A stretch of DNA of 64,000 bases from Plasmodium malariae (GCF_900090045.1 NC_041782.1:2509001-2573000), one strand, 5' to 3'. Shown: positions 25,293 through 39,140, counted from the first letter of the stretch. The notes: generated by a model from the letters alone, not told the origin. Made by a program: numbers and translations.

Positions 25293-26175
25293 ATGGAACA
25301 AAATATTAAGTCACTCTTTTTTATTAGAAATAATACATTTATAGTTCTAACTTATCTTTGTAACTTTTACAATGATTTGTTATGATAATGTTATTTAATG
25401 ATATTTATATTTTTAATATTTTATTTTTATTAGTATATATTTTCATCTTCATATTATTTATACTATTAAATAATAAATATATATATTTTGTATTTTTAAC
25501 ATACGTTTTACAAATTCCCATATTAAAGCACATCAATGAATGTAAAGTAGAAGCAAGAATCTATTGATTACTATGAAAATATTAAAAGGATATGAATTTT
25601 AACACTGTATATTTAAAAGAAGATATACCAAATTTTCAAAATAACGAAAAAGAATATATATCTAATAATGAAAAAGGTAAAAAAGGAAAAAATATACAGT
25701 TAAATGGAAGTTTATTAAATAATGCGGGAGAGCAAAAAAAAGGCAAGAAAAATAATTCTTATATATTTGGAGCAAAAGGATATTCGCTTTTTGAAGAAAC
25801 ATCATTTCAAAAATCTCATTATCTAAATTTTCTTAAGAAAAACACTATAACTAAACATGAGTTTTTAAGAAATGTAAAACATAGAAAGTACAGAAAATTA
25901 GTTATTAAGTCTATTTTATTTGTATTGTCTCTATTTATATTGCACCTATTACATATTATGAAGTGAATTACAAATTTATCATTAATTCTATACATTCATT
26001 CAGGGAATATAAATGTGAATTTTTTTTGTTAGGTTTTTGGAGATGTATTTGTTTTGTTGTAGTCAAATATATACCTATGTATTTATTAGTTATACTACCT
26101 ATTTTTGCTGCTATTAGTTACATTAAAAAAGCTGAGAAGTATGAAAAATATGATGTCATAGAAAGGAAAAAGTAA
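25293..26175 (+). pseudogene. fam-l exported protein, pseudogene (lost donor, stops in export motif, frameshift)
   Basis: Exon 1 (25293-25379) begins MEQNIKSLFFIRNNTFIVLT and ends CNFYNDL. The expected donor GTATGATAATG reads TTATGATAATG at 25380, so the splice site is lost. Exon 2 resumes near 25530 (NECKVEARIY). The segment that in relatives reads like NYRLLAKYKQD is here RIY-stop-LL-stop-KY-stop-KD, with TGA at 25565, TGA at 25574 and TAA at 25583; the first stop replaces the Arg of the export motif. Downstream, YLKEDIPN, SNNEKGKKGKN and HYLNFLKKNTI are typical fam-l blocks. The first membrane segment runs to about 25960, where the frame shifts. The rest (25963-26175) carries the second membrane segment and the fam-l ending KKAEKYEKYDVIERKK. 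Family assignment is by these motifs. Confidence 0.88.
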
Positions 26176-26290
26176 TAATAAGGAATATGTTTCTTCCTTT
26201 AAAAAAATCATTAAAATGATATAATGTTTGTAAGGACATTAGAGACATAATTTACATACCCATAATTTTTAATATGTTATAAACATACCT

Positions 26291-26410
26291 ATATATGTCT
26301 GGCCTTTTTTGTACACAACAGTAAGAAATTTTATTTTTAATTTTTTTGTAAGTTTGAATTTTATGATGTTTTTAAATTGGTATTTGAATGTATTGCTTCA
26401 GTTTAAATAA
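26291..26410 (+). repeat. Conserved 3' flank shared by fam-l/fam-m copies (copy 2)
   Basis: It carries TGTCTGGCCTTTTTTGTACA followed by CAACAGTAA, then TTTTTTTGTAAGTTTGAATT, then GAATGTATTGCTTCAGTTTA. It lies at nearly the same distance after the stop as the copies at 1811 and 42721, and the CCTTTxxxGxTACAxxACAGTAA pattern is closest to copy 3. Confidence 0.65.
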
Positions 26411-28271
26411 ATATTATTAATTAAAATATTCTTTTTCATATTTTAATTTTTTGACATTATAAATATTTGTTTAGGAGTTAAAATATATTTGTAATCTCGA
26501 AATTTATATAACTTTATTCAGGTACAATAATTTATATTTAAATTAAATTATAAGGATTTCAATTTTATAAATTGTTTTAGTCTCATATAATTGTTATTTT
26601 TAAATATTTAAAAAAAAATTATTTGTTTTATATTAAAAATAAATATATTATTTTCTGTATAAGATGAGAGCGCGTAAACGTATTTTGTTCCAATTATGTA
26701 TATATATATATATAGAACGAATAGTTAAACTACAATAATATTATTTTTTTTTTTGCTCTCGTAAATTATTTCATTAATATATAATCTTATCTAATTTATA
26801 ATGTGGTTTCCTATTAATTTTTGCATGCATACATTTCCAATTAATATATATATTAAATAATAATTAATTATAAAAGCAAAACATAATTATAATAATATAA
26901 ATATTATGTTACTTTATAAGATAAAATTATCATAGGAATATATAATTTACTTTTAGCTCTGAGTGATGGAAGTATAGTAATTATGATTAACAAGGGAATG
27001 TATCATATTTTAACACATAGATGATGAAAAGGGAAATATGAAAATTAATGACTAAATTTATGGACTTTATCATTTTTCTTATTGGTATGGTTCTAGAGTA
27101 TACAGAATCCATTCATTAATATTATAGAATTTTTATTTTTAAAAAAGATAAAAAGTGAATTTCGTTTATTAATTATTTATAGTATGTTAATAAAGGTATT
27201 CTGAATTTAACTTATTACACATCTTAATATACTCTCATATCTACTTAATTATCTAATAAATCTCTATTTTATATAATTAATAATATAGAATGTAATTATA
27301 TTTAAAATTATTAGTTTAACCTTTATAATATATATTGATAAAAGTTGAAATTTTTATAATAATTGGAACTACTTGACCTGTATGTATTAATAATATATTT
27401 TATATATTTGCATGTATTATTAGTAACAGTTCTAAATGATTAAGCAATGTTACTACATGATATACTTTTATGAAAATCTTTTGGATATTTATAATTATTA
27501 TTATACACTATTTCTTAAACACGATATAGATAAATAATCGCAATGTTAAAATTTATATTCTGATAATAACTTTTAAGAACCTTGATATAATTAAGTTTAT
27601 AAAGTTCAACTAATAATAAATCGTTAACTAAAACTGTGCTTCAGAAGGAATGAAATATAGCATTTAATATATAATTCATAAAGGAAAAAAAGCGTGTTAA
27701 CAATAATAAGCGAAATAATAATGAATAAAAATAAACAACTGCTGAAGGTATAAAATTTAATTACTAATGAAATATATCATTGAATCAGCTAGTATACCAG
27801 AGATAACTATGATTGAAAAAAATAGATAAATTATTGGATAACTATTAAAAGATATTTTAATAATAAAATATTTTTTAATATATTTAAAATTCATTTCAAT
27901 GTTACCTTGAGAAACTTTTTAAGCAGTATAACTAAGGAAAATATATAATTTAAAAATGAAATTAGTTTATCTGTAAATGTATTTTATTCATTTCATAATA
28001 AATTTTTCATTGTGTATAATAATGATTCAGGTGATATTATTAAATATAAATCTTAGCTATAAGCGATAACATGATGATTCATAAAAAATATAAAAGACAG
28101 TTCAAAAATAAGTTTTCATAGGAAATGAAAAGTTATAACAAATTGCAAGTTATAATATGCTTGAAAAACTTGAAGAAAAAAAAGAAAAAAAAAAGATTAA
28201 TTACATCAAACCATAATTTTACAAAAATTAAATGAAAGAATTTTTTTTTTCAAATTAATTATCATCGTCTC

Positions 28272-28405
28272 TCAAAATTCTTTTTTAATAAATTCTTTAT
28301 CTGGTTTTTTAAGTTCGAAATTTGTATTTTCAACTTTGTATGGCAAATCACAAAATAAATCATATTTATAAAATATCTTTTTAAGAACTTTATTAGATAT
28401 GAATT
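28272..28405 (-). pseudogene. Short minus-strand coding relic, family unknown
   Basis: The minus strand reads protein-like sequence for about 41 codons, including KVLKKIFYKYDLFCDLPYKV and FELKKPDKEFIKKEF, and ends at a TGA at 28274-28272. Codon-like composition sets it apart from its surroundings. No neighbouring exon, membrane segment or export motif is evident, so it is only a possible fragment of a decayed gene. Confidence 0.25.
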
Positions 28406-30288
28406 AATAATACATAAAATAAATAAAAATGTTCATGTATACAGAAATGATAAATAATATGAAATACATAATAAATCTGTAAATGCAAACGTATGGTTAC
28501 TCATATTAGTAATAACCACTGTAACTTTTAAAATTAAACAAAATGTTAGACACCTAATAAACGAAATAAAATATATATAAGTCTTTAGAACTTTAACACA
28601 TTTTTTCCAAATTTGTGAGTGTGCATGTGTGATATAAAAGATTAATAGTTCTTAATGAAATAATGTTTTTTTAAATAATGACATTATTATAAAAATATGA
28701 TTGAATAATAACAGATTTGCTTCTAATATTCCGTGTGTTAAAGAGATTTAAACATTTCGATATTATAAGTTAAAGTAATAATTAAAATAATGCGTTTAAC
28801 TTATATATGACATGCAGTTAATTTATGGATTCATTTCAAAATAACGTTCTTTGTTATTATATATTTATCCAGATATTGTTTAATTTAATTCTTAATCATC
28901 ATACATGAGAAATTTTTCTACAGCAAGATTAGCACAATTTAATAGAAGGTAAATTTATATAGGAAAATTGGGTTATGATAAATTATACACTTATTATCTT
29001 ATGAAATTTATTGATTATTAAATTTTTTTTTTATTACAATGAATTATTAGGTGAAACGAAATTGTATATCGCTTACAAAAAATTGTAATGGAATAGACAC
29101 ATTTGTCACAATATGTATTTATTAGTCTAACTGGATTGTTCATTTTCTAATTATTTAGTAATATCACATTTTATGTTTTTAGTAATTACACGAATGTTAA
29201 ACCTGAAATGCATTTTCTTTAAGCATATTAAATTTCGATATTGTATAATATTAACGGGCATAAAAAAGAAGTAGAATGCATAAAAAATAAAAAATTTACA
29301 TATATATGTATATAAGAATCAATCAGCTTTATGTTACATTAATATTTTAGATTTCTGTGGATCATAAAGTAATGAAGGAACTTATACAAAGTACGACAAG
29401 TAAGAATGAATAAAATAAAAAAATTACTACTAAAATATTATAATATAATATGTAAGAAAATAAAAAGACACGGGAGTTCATATAATTATGGATAATAAAT
29501 GAACATGAAATAATAATTTTATTTATAATAGAAAAGAATTAATTCGATACTAAATTCATTTTCTTCGTAAAATATATCTTTAAAAAAAAATTTAATTTTC
29601 TACATAAGAAAAAGTACTCCTTTGTAAGATATAATATGAAATTAATTTTTATATTTAATTTAAACATTTCAGTGTTTATGGATTTTCTATTTTTCAATGA
29701 AAAATTGTTCTTATTTATTATGAAACAAATATCTATGCTAATTTACTGAATTAATCAACATAAAGAGGAAATTTGTGAAACTTAATAAGTTAAATCTTTA
29801 AAAATATATATGTATATTAAAATATATATATAAAAATAAACATAACTGTAATAAATTAAAAACTCAATAAATAAAATGGTCAAAATTTAATTTTGAGGAA
29901 AAACTTTAATAAAGATATGTAAGTGTGTTTTTCTTACACATATGGATAAATCATATGAATAATTATAAGATTTGCATCTTTTTATAGCTGTTAGAAAAAA
30001 ATAATTATATAAACATACATTTAAAACATAAATGACATATTTATGTTAAGGGAAACTAGAAACATATTAAACTAATTTTATTAGATAAAAGTTTAACATA
30101 ATATATTATACACACAATGGGTGTTTATATATTTTAAAATTCTAAAAACTATAAAATTTTATGGGTATTAAGATAGCATATTTTAGTTAAAAGCCTTCGA
30201 AGAATTGTTCTTTAAGTCTTATCCTAATATAAGCTTAAAATTCTTCTTATACTTAATGATTTGTTAATATGGTTTTACCAATATTTTT

Positions 30289-30944
30289 CTATATTTTAAA
30301 CAAAAAATAAAATAATGCTAATATGTATAGTGTACCTGATATTATAACACCTGAAAACAAATCAATTAGGATAAAAAAAAATAAGATACCATATATTACC
30401 AATAAAATAGGAGTTAAAATTTTAGTCATGTTTTTAATATTTATATCAAATTTACTTTCAAATTCTTCTATCGTTTTACATTTAGAATATAATAGTTCTG
30501 TTATATGTTTATTACATTTTTCATCCAATTTCGTTAAATATTTATATATGGATGATTAAATGTTATTTTTTCTTGACTCATATTTTTTTCATTTGATATG
30601 GTTCTTTTAATTCTCCACTTTTGTCTGAATATTCAATAGATATTATTGAATATTAAAATTCTCAAATTCATTTTTAAATTTTAATGAATTAGTTGATATT
30701 TCAACTTCGTCATCATGCAATAATGTAGTAATGTCTTCTAATAAATAATCATTTTCCATTAATGTATTTAATATATTTTTAAAGGTATATTCATCTTCAT
30801 TTGCTATTTTAATTGCATCTTCTTTTAAAGAGGTGCTTAAAGCATTATGATTTACATTTGTTTCTGAATACAATAATCTGCTCTTCCTTACATCCTATGT
30901 GTTACCTAGGATGATTTCTTTATTTTATGGTTTTTCTGAGTCGA
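30289..30944 (-). pseudogene. Plasmodium exported protein, minus-strand pseudogene
   Basis: A likely acceptor (TTTTTAG) places exon 2 from 30944 leftwards. After early stops, the reading frame that includes 30873-30643 starts with SRLLYSE, an export-type core (RxL followed by Tyr-Ser-Glu, so the acidic residue is one place later than in a strict PEXEL). It continues with an acidic helical region (KEDAIKIANEDEYTFKNILN, ENDYLLEDITTLLHDDE) to a TAA at 30645-30643. After further stops and frame changes the text resumes before 30528 (KYLTKLDEKCNKHITELL) and ends in a long hydrophobic pair of segments (ILTPILLVIYGILFFFILID, then ISGTLYILALFYFLF) at 30289. No signal exon was found with confidence further right. 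The architecture (export motif, helical middle, C-terminal membrane hairpin) fits a Plasmodium exported protein; I do not recognise the exact family. Confidence 0.7.
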
Positions 30945-32899
30945 CTAAAAATTAGGGTAAATATTTAATATTTAAAAAAATATCAGTATTTCCGTATAAA
31001 TAAAATACTAGCTTTAAAATAAAAATGTCATGTTCCAAAAAATTTAAAAAAAATTCTGAATATAAAAAATAATATTTCCTCAGGATTTTTGGCATATCGA
31101 TATGAAAAGGGTAAATGAGAAAATTTTAATAAAACTTTTATATGTTTGTACTATCATGTCGAATTTACTTATAGAAGCTATAATTGTATTAAATATAAAA
31201 TATTTTTATTAATATTGTTTTTTTGATAATATTCAAAAAAAGTTATAATTTTTTCTTTACAGTTTTTTGTCATTTTGGAATTTAAAATTTTTCATATTTC
31301 CTTAATGATAATAACATAAATTCAAATATAATTGTGAATAAATGGGTTACATAAAAATATCTTGGTAAATTTCCCATGTAAAAATATTAATTAAAATAAC
31401 AAAAATACAAGATTTTTAAAAAAATAAAAAAACAGGTAATTATACAAATAATAATTGATATTACACATACTGTAAATAATATATTTCTATACATATTTTA
31501 TAAATTTTCTGTGAAAATATCATGAAAAAAAATTTCGTTAATTTGGTAAAGAGAAAGGATAAAATTTAATAAAATTGCAAGACCTTAATTATTATATACT
31601 AGTTCGATTTTGAAAAGTTATTATTTAAAAATTTTCTGTTACTATAAATATAATACAAAATATTTTGAAGTCAAATCCAAGTCTTGCATACGAAATTTTT
31701 TTTTTGAATAATTTCCAATAATTATAAAAGTTAGGACAAAAAAATATATCTATAATAATTATTTCGTACAATTTTATTTATATTCAATAAATACATCATT
31801 AACAATTTATGTGAAACTGTTAAGCAAAAATGCTAAATAGACTATTAACGATAAAATATATATTATTTATGTTTTGTAATATTATTTATGATAAAATAAA
31901 TTTTATTTTTTTAAAAAATAAAAAACAAAATTTTACTAATTTGTTGTGTCATTAAGGACCCACTAAAATTTTATTTATTTTTATGTTTATAGTAAAATTT
32001 ATGAATTAATATTAATAAAAAAATAAACAAGTACAAATGCTTTTTTTTAATTTTTGAAATAAAAAATAAGGAATAATATTTAAAAAGAAAATAAAATAAA
32101 ACCAAAGAAAAGAAAAGGTAGAAAGTCAATATTATATTCTTTAGCGTTAATAATTATCTATTCGAAAAATAAAATATAAAGTTTCAATAAAACTTTTTTT
32201 TTTTTTCGTAATTCTCAAATTTTTTAACACATTTAATATTATATTATAGAAAAATAGTAGTATATTATATAAGAATAAATATTTTATTATTCAGTTACGG
32301 ATTTTTCCTAATAATTAAAACATATATATATATGAATTTATAAATATCTAATTATGCATATTAAAGATATAGCATTTTTTATAACTGTCCTTTAGAATTG
32401 CTTAGAGCTACATTCATATTCTACAAAAATACACCAAAATAGTTTAATTTTTCGTTTTAGGTGACAGAATATCTTAAATATGAAATATAATGATGGATCG
32501 CAAAGAGAAGATATTTGTTTTTTTTCTTTTTTTTAATTTTTACGAAAAAAAATTACTTAAAATAAGAAATGTAATGCGCTGATGCGAATTATGTGTTTTA
32601 AATTTATTTATTGTATGCATATTATTCTAATATTTTTTATTAAAGAATAATTTATATTATATATGTTAAATTATACATTAGGTTAATGGCAAATTCATTA
32701 ATATGTGTATTAGATTATACTTATTAGTAATTGCCATTTACAGTAAAATGCAACTTTTTCACTTATATATTACTCATTAGTTACCATTTTTCCTTTTCTT
32801 TTTTCCCTTATATCAGAAAATTTGAGAAATATTGATTATAAGAATTATTTGATTTCATTTAAATATCATCCGAATATATTTTAGTGTATCCTTATCAAT
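30945..32899. other. AT-rich intergenic sequence
   Basis: No gene is supported. A 36-codon plus-strand open frame starting at 31102 has a signal-like N-terminus but no splice donor or partner exon. The right part is the 3' flank of the minus-strand STP1 gene. Confidence 0.55.
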
Positions 32900-35352
32900 T
32901 TATGAAGCATATTTTTCTGCTATTTTATTAGATTTTTCTATTATGGTGTCATTGTCTATAAAATTTACATATATACAATCTTCTCTTATCCAGTCTTCTA
33001 TCTCCTTTCTGAAACAGTCTTCCCCTATACAATCGTCAATTTCCTTATTTTTATTACTTTCTAAAGGGATATTCTTTGTTTGACGTATTTTTTCTGTAAT
33101 ATCTAGTTTTTCATCTGCATTTTTTTCTGTCATACATTCACTTATGGAACTATCCAAATGTAATTGTTTATTTTCTATATGTTCCTCTTTTTTACAGTCT
33201 TCTAAAACCATCATAAGTAGAAGTACACACAGTTTTGCTAGTACTTTCTTTTTTATACATATATACAATTCTTCATAGATTTTTTTATTCTCTAATTCTT
33301 TATCTATTAGTAATATTTCATTCTGGTAAGTTTCTGAAATATTTATAATTTCTTCTGTCAATCCGTTAAAACAGTACTGTTCCAATTGTTGTTCTATAAC
33401 CTTACTATTAATTGATATCCACTGTCTCCATATATCTTTTTCTTTTTCTAAGAATGAAACTTTTTGAATTTCATTTGAAATGGAATTTCTTGGTTCTTCA
33501 AGTTTTTTTAAACAAGCTTGTTCTCTTTTCCATTCATTTTTCAAATTATTAAACCATTCTTCTTCTTTAAATTTTTTAGTTAGGTTTCTATGTCTTTCTA
33601 CCAACTTATTCCATAAAATTTGTTTTCTTTTAATATTACTGCTATTTTTAATATTTTTGATTATCTTTTCATCATTTGTTAAATTAGGTTTGGTTATATA
33701 TTCCCCTTTTGTGAATTCATCTAGACATATTTCTAAAAATTCTAATTTTTGATATTCCCATTCTTCATTTTTGAATTCTTCAAATACTTGCATATGCACT
33801 TCTATAATAGTTAGGGACCTGTCCTTTTTTTGATATAACGCATTTACATTTTTTTCAATGCTATTTTCATGTATTTTTATTTTTTTTATGATTTCTTCTT
33901 TATCAAATGTAGAGTGTTCCAAAAGATCACGTGATAAACTCTTACTTTTTCTGTCAGAAAATGAAGGTAATAGTATTCGTAGGAATTTTACGTGTCTTCT
34001 TTTTACCTTTACTTTTTTTTTAAACAACCCTATTAATATGTACTATAATACCAAAAAAAAAATGGTTTTACAAAATATATTATAACAAAAATAACAACTT
34101 TATCTCATTTTTAATGCATTAAATTTATATTACCTTAATAAAAAGGGAAAATACTAGAATAACTAGAGAAATTATTAAAATAGATGATATGTATTTGTTA
34201 TGTGAATTTCCTACTGGACCTGTAACTTATTTTTGAATTATATATACTATTTAGTGCAGTTAATTTAATAATATAAAAATAAGTAAAATTGGTGATACCT
34301 GGATTTACGGAAGACTGAAAAATTGTAGGAGATGAGCTAGCACTTAATACATCAGGAGATGAAATAGTTGAAGGAACTTGTAGTCCTTGCGTTTGATTAC
34401 TTTCAGTAAATATTGTAATAGGACCTGATAATATTTGATCTTCAACTAAAGAATTTTCTGTTGCATTTAATGTTGGAACTGCGGAAGGTAATTTTAAATG
34501 AGTTTTTTTAAGGGTAACATCTTCATCTGAAACTTCACTGTGTGATAGTGTTATAAGTTGATTTTCCTGTCCAGGTTGATTTTCCTTTTCAGATGCAGTT
34601 CCCAGTTCAAGTTCAACCTTTTGTATAGTTTCAGCATTCTCTTCGAAGGGAATTTTTGATTCTGCTTCGGTTAGACCTTTGGAATTAAATGAATATTCAT
34701 CTCGTTTTTGATCATTATCTTGAGGATTTTCTTTTATTACTTCAGTTTCACTTTGAGTAGATGCAGATGGAGGTTCTACATTGCATATAGGAAGTTCATT
34801 AAATGTTTTAGTATCTAGTATGTTGCAATTCTTTTTTTGAAATAGAGATATTCCATTTTTACATTTATTTTTAATAAACGAATTATTTTCATCAAAGAAT
34901 AACTTTTTTTCATTAATCCAAGCATTATATTCTCTAATTTGATTTAAGCATGTTTCATTACAATTATTTGAAGTAGTACGTCCCCCTTTAAGGCATTTTA
35001 TTTCTTTCATTTTTTGTTTTTTTTCTTCGCAGAAATCTTCTAACTTATATTTTAAATCTAAAATTCGTTTATCTTCCTCATCTAAAATCATAAAACATCC
35101 ACCAAATTTATCTAGTGGTTTATAATGAGATTTTATCCATTCCTTTAATGTTCCTTCCCATGTACTTGGATTTTGACTAGGTGGTGTTTTCTTTTCCCTA
35201 ATTAGATATTCAGCCAATGCTAGGCATCCTTCTCTAAATTTGTTTTTATTATCCTCATTTTTTAAGGAACTAGTTTTCTCTCTTACATACTTTTTAATTC
35301 TTTGGAATTTTGGTGTTTTATATAGGATTAATGCTTCAAAACCTAGGACCAT
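32900..35352 (-). CDS. STP1: STP1 protein, intact, three exons
   Basis: STP1 proteins are variant, probably surface-associated proteins of P. malariae and P. ovale. The gene is complement(join(32900-34042, 34134-34219, 34299-35352)), encoding 760 residues. Exon 1 ends at donor GTATCA in phase 1. The 86-base exon 2 lies between acceptor TTACAG and donor GTAATA. Exon 3 follows acceptor TATTATAG. An in-frame TAG just upstream fixes the ATG at 35352. Residues 1-190 are a Cys-containing extracellular domain (Cys 43, 86, 108, 120, 131, 135, 164, 176, 190) with the blocks CLALAEYLI and GGCFMILDEEDKRILDLKYK. Residues about 190-351 are Ser/Thr/Glu-rich. A membrane segment at about 361-387 spans the exon 2/3 junction (ILIISLVILVFSLFIK). 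The basic KKKVKVKRRHVKFLRILLPS then leads into a long Trp/Glu/Lys-rich cytoplasmic region (EEEWFNNLKNEW, DIWRQWIS) as in other STP1 proteins. No disruption was seen. Confidence 0.93.
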
Positions 35353-38300
35353 CCTTTTCTAGATTGAGAAGAATTATTAAGAATTATTTAATCATTAATT
35401 TCTATTTTACTCGTATTTTCACTTTTTTATCATAAATAAATATTTTATGTAAAAATATAATCATATTAACAAACATCGCATATTACCGATGTAAAACATT
35501 TTTCCATTACGACTATATATTAATATTCTAGTTCGTTGTAAATAAGAATTTTAAATAAAAATAAAAATTTATATCCTTTATTAATACAGTAATTTTAAGA
35601 TTATCTACTATATAATAATTTTATGGAGAAATATAATTTAATTGAATGGCTTAATATTTATTTTATAAGTTTCTTAACTTTCATTGCCTAAAATAAATAT
35701 ATCATAACTGGAGATATATCATAATTATGTTTATAAATTATATTGCAGTTAAGTATATACTTTTATATAGTATTCATATCTAAATTTTAAAGAAAGGTCA
35801 ATTAATTAACAATAAAAAATGAAATAAAAGTTGTAATATCAAATAATAAAAAAGTTATTGTGTAAAAAGAACATTTATATTTGTATTAAATTTTTTCTAT
35901 CTTTTTAATAAAGACACATACATAAATATTGTTACCTATATTAATATAAATAATTCTTTTTATTTTTCGCTTTTTCCGAAAATAATCTATAAATGAAATA
36001 ATTATTTGTACAGCTAATTTTTTTCTTTTTTTATTGTATTACATTTGTAATTAACATTTGACCTTAATCTTTATCGTGCTATAATTATTTGTTAATACAT
36101 TTTTGTATTTACTACGTAGGTTCTATGAATGATAATTAATTATACTTAAAACATATTAAATTGTTGCTATAGTTGTGTAAAACATGTGCTATTAAAATGC
36201 AATTATGTTACTTAATTGTATATATGTGTCATTTAACTATATTTTAATTAATTTTTTTCTATATTATGCCGTTGAATTGTTTTAAAATAGGATAATATAA
36301 TATATATATTTTTTATTATGTATAATACCCCTATTACTTATTTTGGATATGAATGTTTTCATATGGACTAAATTTTACTTAATATAATTTATATTTAATT
36401 ATATGAATCAATGAAAATGCGTTTGTACACTTATTTAAAATGTGAACAATTATTAGGAAAAAGTTATAGAAAAATTAATAATACAATATTGTTAAAATAA
36501 TAAAATAAATTATAACCTTAAAAAATGATAATAATAATAATAATAACATGATTTCATTTAAATGGAATAATGAAATACATTAAATAATACAATATATTTT
36601 GAAGAATCATAATTATATTTCTTCAAAAAATTATAAATGCATTCGAATACATAGACTAAAAATATGTTACGTTGTTCTCGTTTTTTTCTGTACTTGATCA
36701 CTATAAGAAAATAACTTTTTAATATTACTAATAAATATTTATATAGTAAGAAATATAAAAAAATTAATGCATTATTTTATAATACCTTTTATTTCAGGAA
36801 TTGATAAATAAAATTTCAGAAGTTTTTAAACGTATAATGAACAACGTATGTTATTCTATTAAAAAGTAAACTTATTATTTCAAGCTTAGTGCTTTATTTG
36901 AAACATTTACATAATTTATAGATTATGGAGAGAAAATTACAAAAAAAAAAATTAAAATGTAATGATTTTTGGTAAATAGTAACATATAAAATTAAGTAAT
37001 TACAGTTATTATTAATGAATCTATTATATTAAAGAATTACTGGCTTCATTTCTATTACATATTTTAATTTATATTAATGCAAGTATTTTGTTCCTTGTTA
37101 TACTTACTATTTTTACTTTAATCCTTTAAATAATATACTATTATATTTATAAATATAATTTCTTAATGAAAATATACATTGGAATATATATGGAAATAAA
37201 TTTTCATGTAATAAATTACTATAAATTTAAATTGTTGTATTTATATATATTACTTAATTGAAAAAAGTAATATTTAATAAACTTATAATAGTGTATGAAT
37301 ATATGGAAACATAAAACAAAATATTATTTTCTCAAATATCTCAAATCACATGAAATAAAATACGTAAATTTAGCTTTATAGCATCTATATAACAAAATCA
37401 CTTTCTTTTGTTCATACTACTTTATAAATATGAGGATTTTTATTTTTTTCTGTTAATATATTTTTCATTTTTTTGGTTTTAATATATGATCCAACTTATT
37501 GTATGATGATGCATTATATATATAATATTTAATTAAATATAATGCAAAATTAATAATAATTAATATGAATTATTGAATGTTTCTCCATGGTACTATAAAT
37601 ATATTATTTGTATATATAAAAAATAATTATTTCACATTAAAATTGATATATTTTACTTGTATATTTTCCAGAGTAAATATAAAAATATAACCGATTTATA
37701 TATATAAAATACTATAATATCAAGCTGAACATATTCGTAAAATTAACCCTATTTAACATTACATAGTTACTTTAAATAACATACTAATTTTTTTTTTTTA
37801 CTTAATATGTATATATGTATAATGCAATAAGTGCGATATATAAGGCTATAAAATAGGAGGTTTTAAAATTAATAGTTCATATTATCTGATATTCGATTAC
37901 ATAATTATCAATATATTCTAAATATGTAAAAAGAAATTATAGTATAAATAAAAAATATATTTTGTCATAAGATTATTTTATTTTTTCATATATTCATATT
38001 ACTTATACACGTAAATATAGAGTAATACATTATATATGGAACTTTTCTTTATAACTTCTTTCACAAGTAATTCAATAAATTATATATATCTCCATTATTT
38101 GAACGTATTATATTTGATATTATTGTTAAGTATCGATAATTGTCATTTAATCTTAATGAATTACATATTTTTGCTATTTATATAATTTGTTGATATCAAA
38201 ATATATGGCTATAGCATTAATATTTCAAAATTTGAGTTCCATAATTTATCATATTTTTGACAATTTAATTATCATAGTAAAAAAAATTATTGTTTTTTTA

Positions 38301-39140
38301 TTAATCCTACATTTATATATTAAATTCTTTCACTATTACGAAATTTTAATGAATTTAACTTTAGTTGTGTATATATATTATAGCTTATGTTCAAGTTACC
38401 TTATTAGCTTTTTAAATTTTCCTTTTTCTTACTTATCCATTTATATATATTAGATGGTTGGATGAATTGTAAGAAACATTATATATCCTAACTATATTCA
38501 TAATGAACAATAATATGAACATTTGATATCCAAATAAATTAATTATTTTTTATGTTTTCTTTGTCTAGTTCATAACTCATATATTTGAATAAATATTAAT
38601 CTTTTAATTTTGTTTATATATATATATATATAGATATTTTTTTTTTGTTTTTATTGTTAAACAAACTCTATGGATCTCCAAATATAAAATTTTTATACTT
38701 TTGTTAGAAACATAATGCTATACTATTACATTTTCCATATTCTTAATAAAGCAATATTATTGTGACACTTTTTTTTTGTTATTTTTTTTTTTTTTTTTTA
38801 ATATATTGAATTATCTTATTTATGTCTTTATGTTCTATAAAGGATATCTATTATTTAAATTTAATAAATTAAGATTTCCTTATATTTGTTTTTGATAATA
38901 TTATCTGATATTATCTGAATGTGTAATCATTTTCAGATCCATGTTTTGGAACTCCCTCATTTTATTGATCTAGTTACTTTAAGATATTTATGTTTTTTTT
39001 TTTGACGACAAAAGGAAATTTCGTGAGTACAAAGCAAATATTAACAAAAATTGCATATTTGTACGTACAATACGTATACAACATTAATTTGTTATAGTAA
39101 TACGTTATAGTATTTGTAGAACAATATTTACATTTTTAAA
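35353..39140. other. AT-rich intergenic sequence
   Basis: The right flank of STP1 (its upstream side) and a long stretch without a supportable gene. It holds a (ATA)n microsatellite at about 36527-36546 and several poly-T runs, for example near 38783-38800. An 88-codon hydrophobic open frame at 38187-38453 (+) has no landmark and is probably AT-driven. Confidence 0.5.

Larger units (their letters stand above)
26176..30288. other. AT-rich intergenic sequence with possible faint coding relics
   Basis: The fam-l-type 3' flank occupies about 26291-26410 and a short (AT)n tract lies at about 26698-26714. Around 27700-28060 the plus strand can be read as broken, protein-like text, but no family is recognisable. 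On the minus strand 28272-28405 is open for about 41 codons (see separate entry). The rest shows no gene. Confidence 0.5.

Noticed and set aside
30323..30559. 78-codon plus-strand open frame
   Set aside because: Antisense to the membrane hairpin of the minus-strand exported pseudogene.
31102..31212. 36-codon plus-strand frame with signal-peptide look
   Set aside because: No splice donor follows it and no second exon with an export motif is found downstream.
33480..34085. Plus-strand open frames of 75-90 codons
   Set aside because: Antisense to exon 3 of STP1.
38187..38453. 88-codon hydrophobic plus-strand frame
   Set aside because: Ile/Leu/Tyr/Phe-rich composition expected of AT-rich DNA; no signal exon, export motif or conserved tail, and neighbouring frames are silent.
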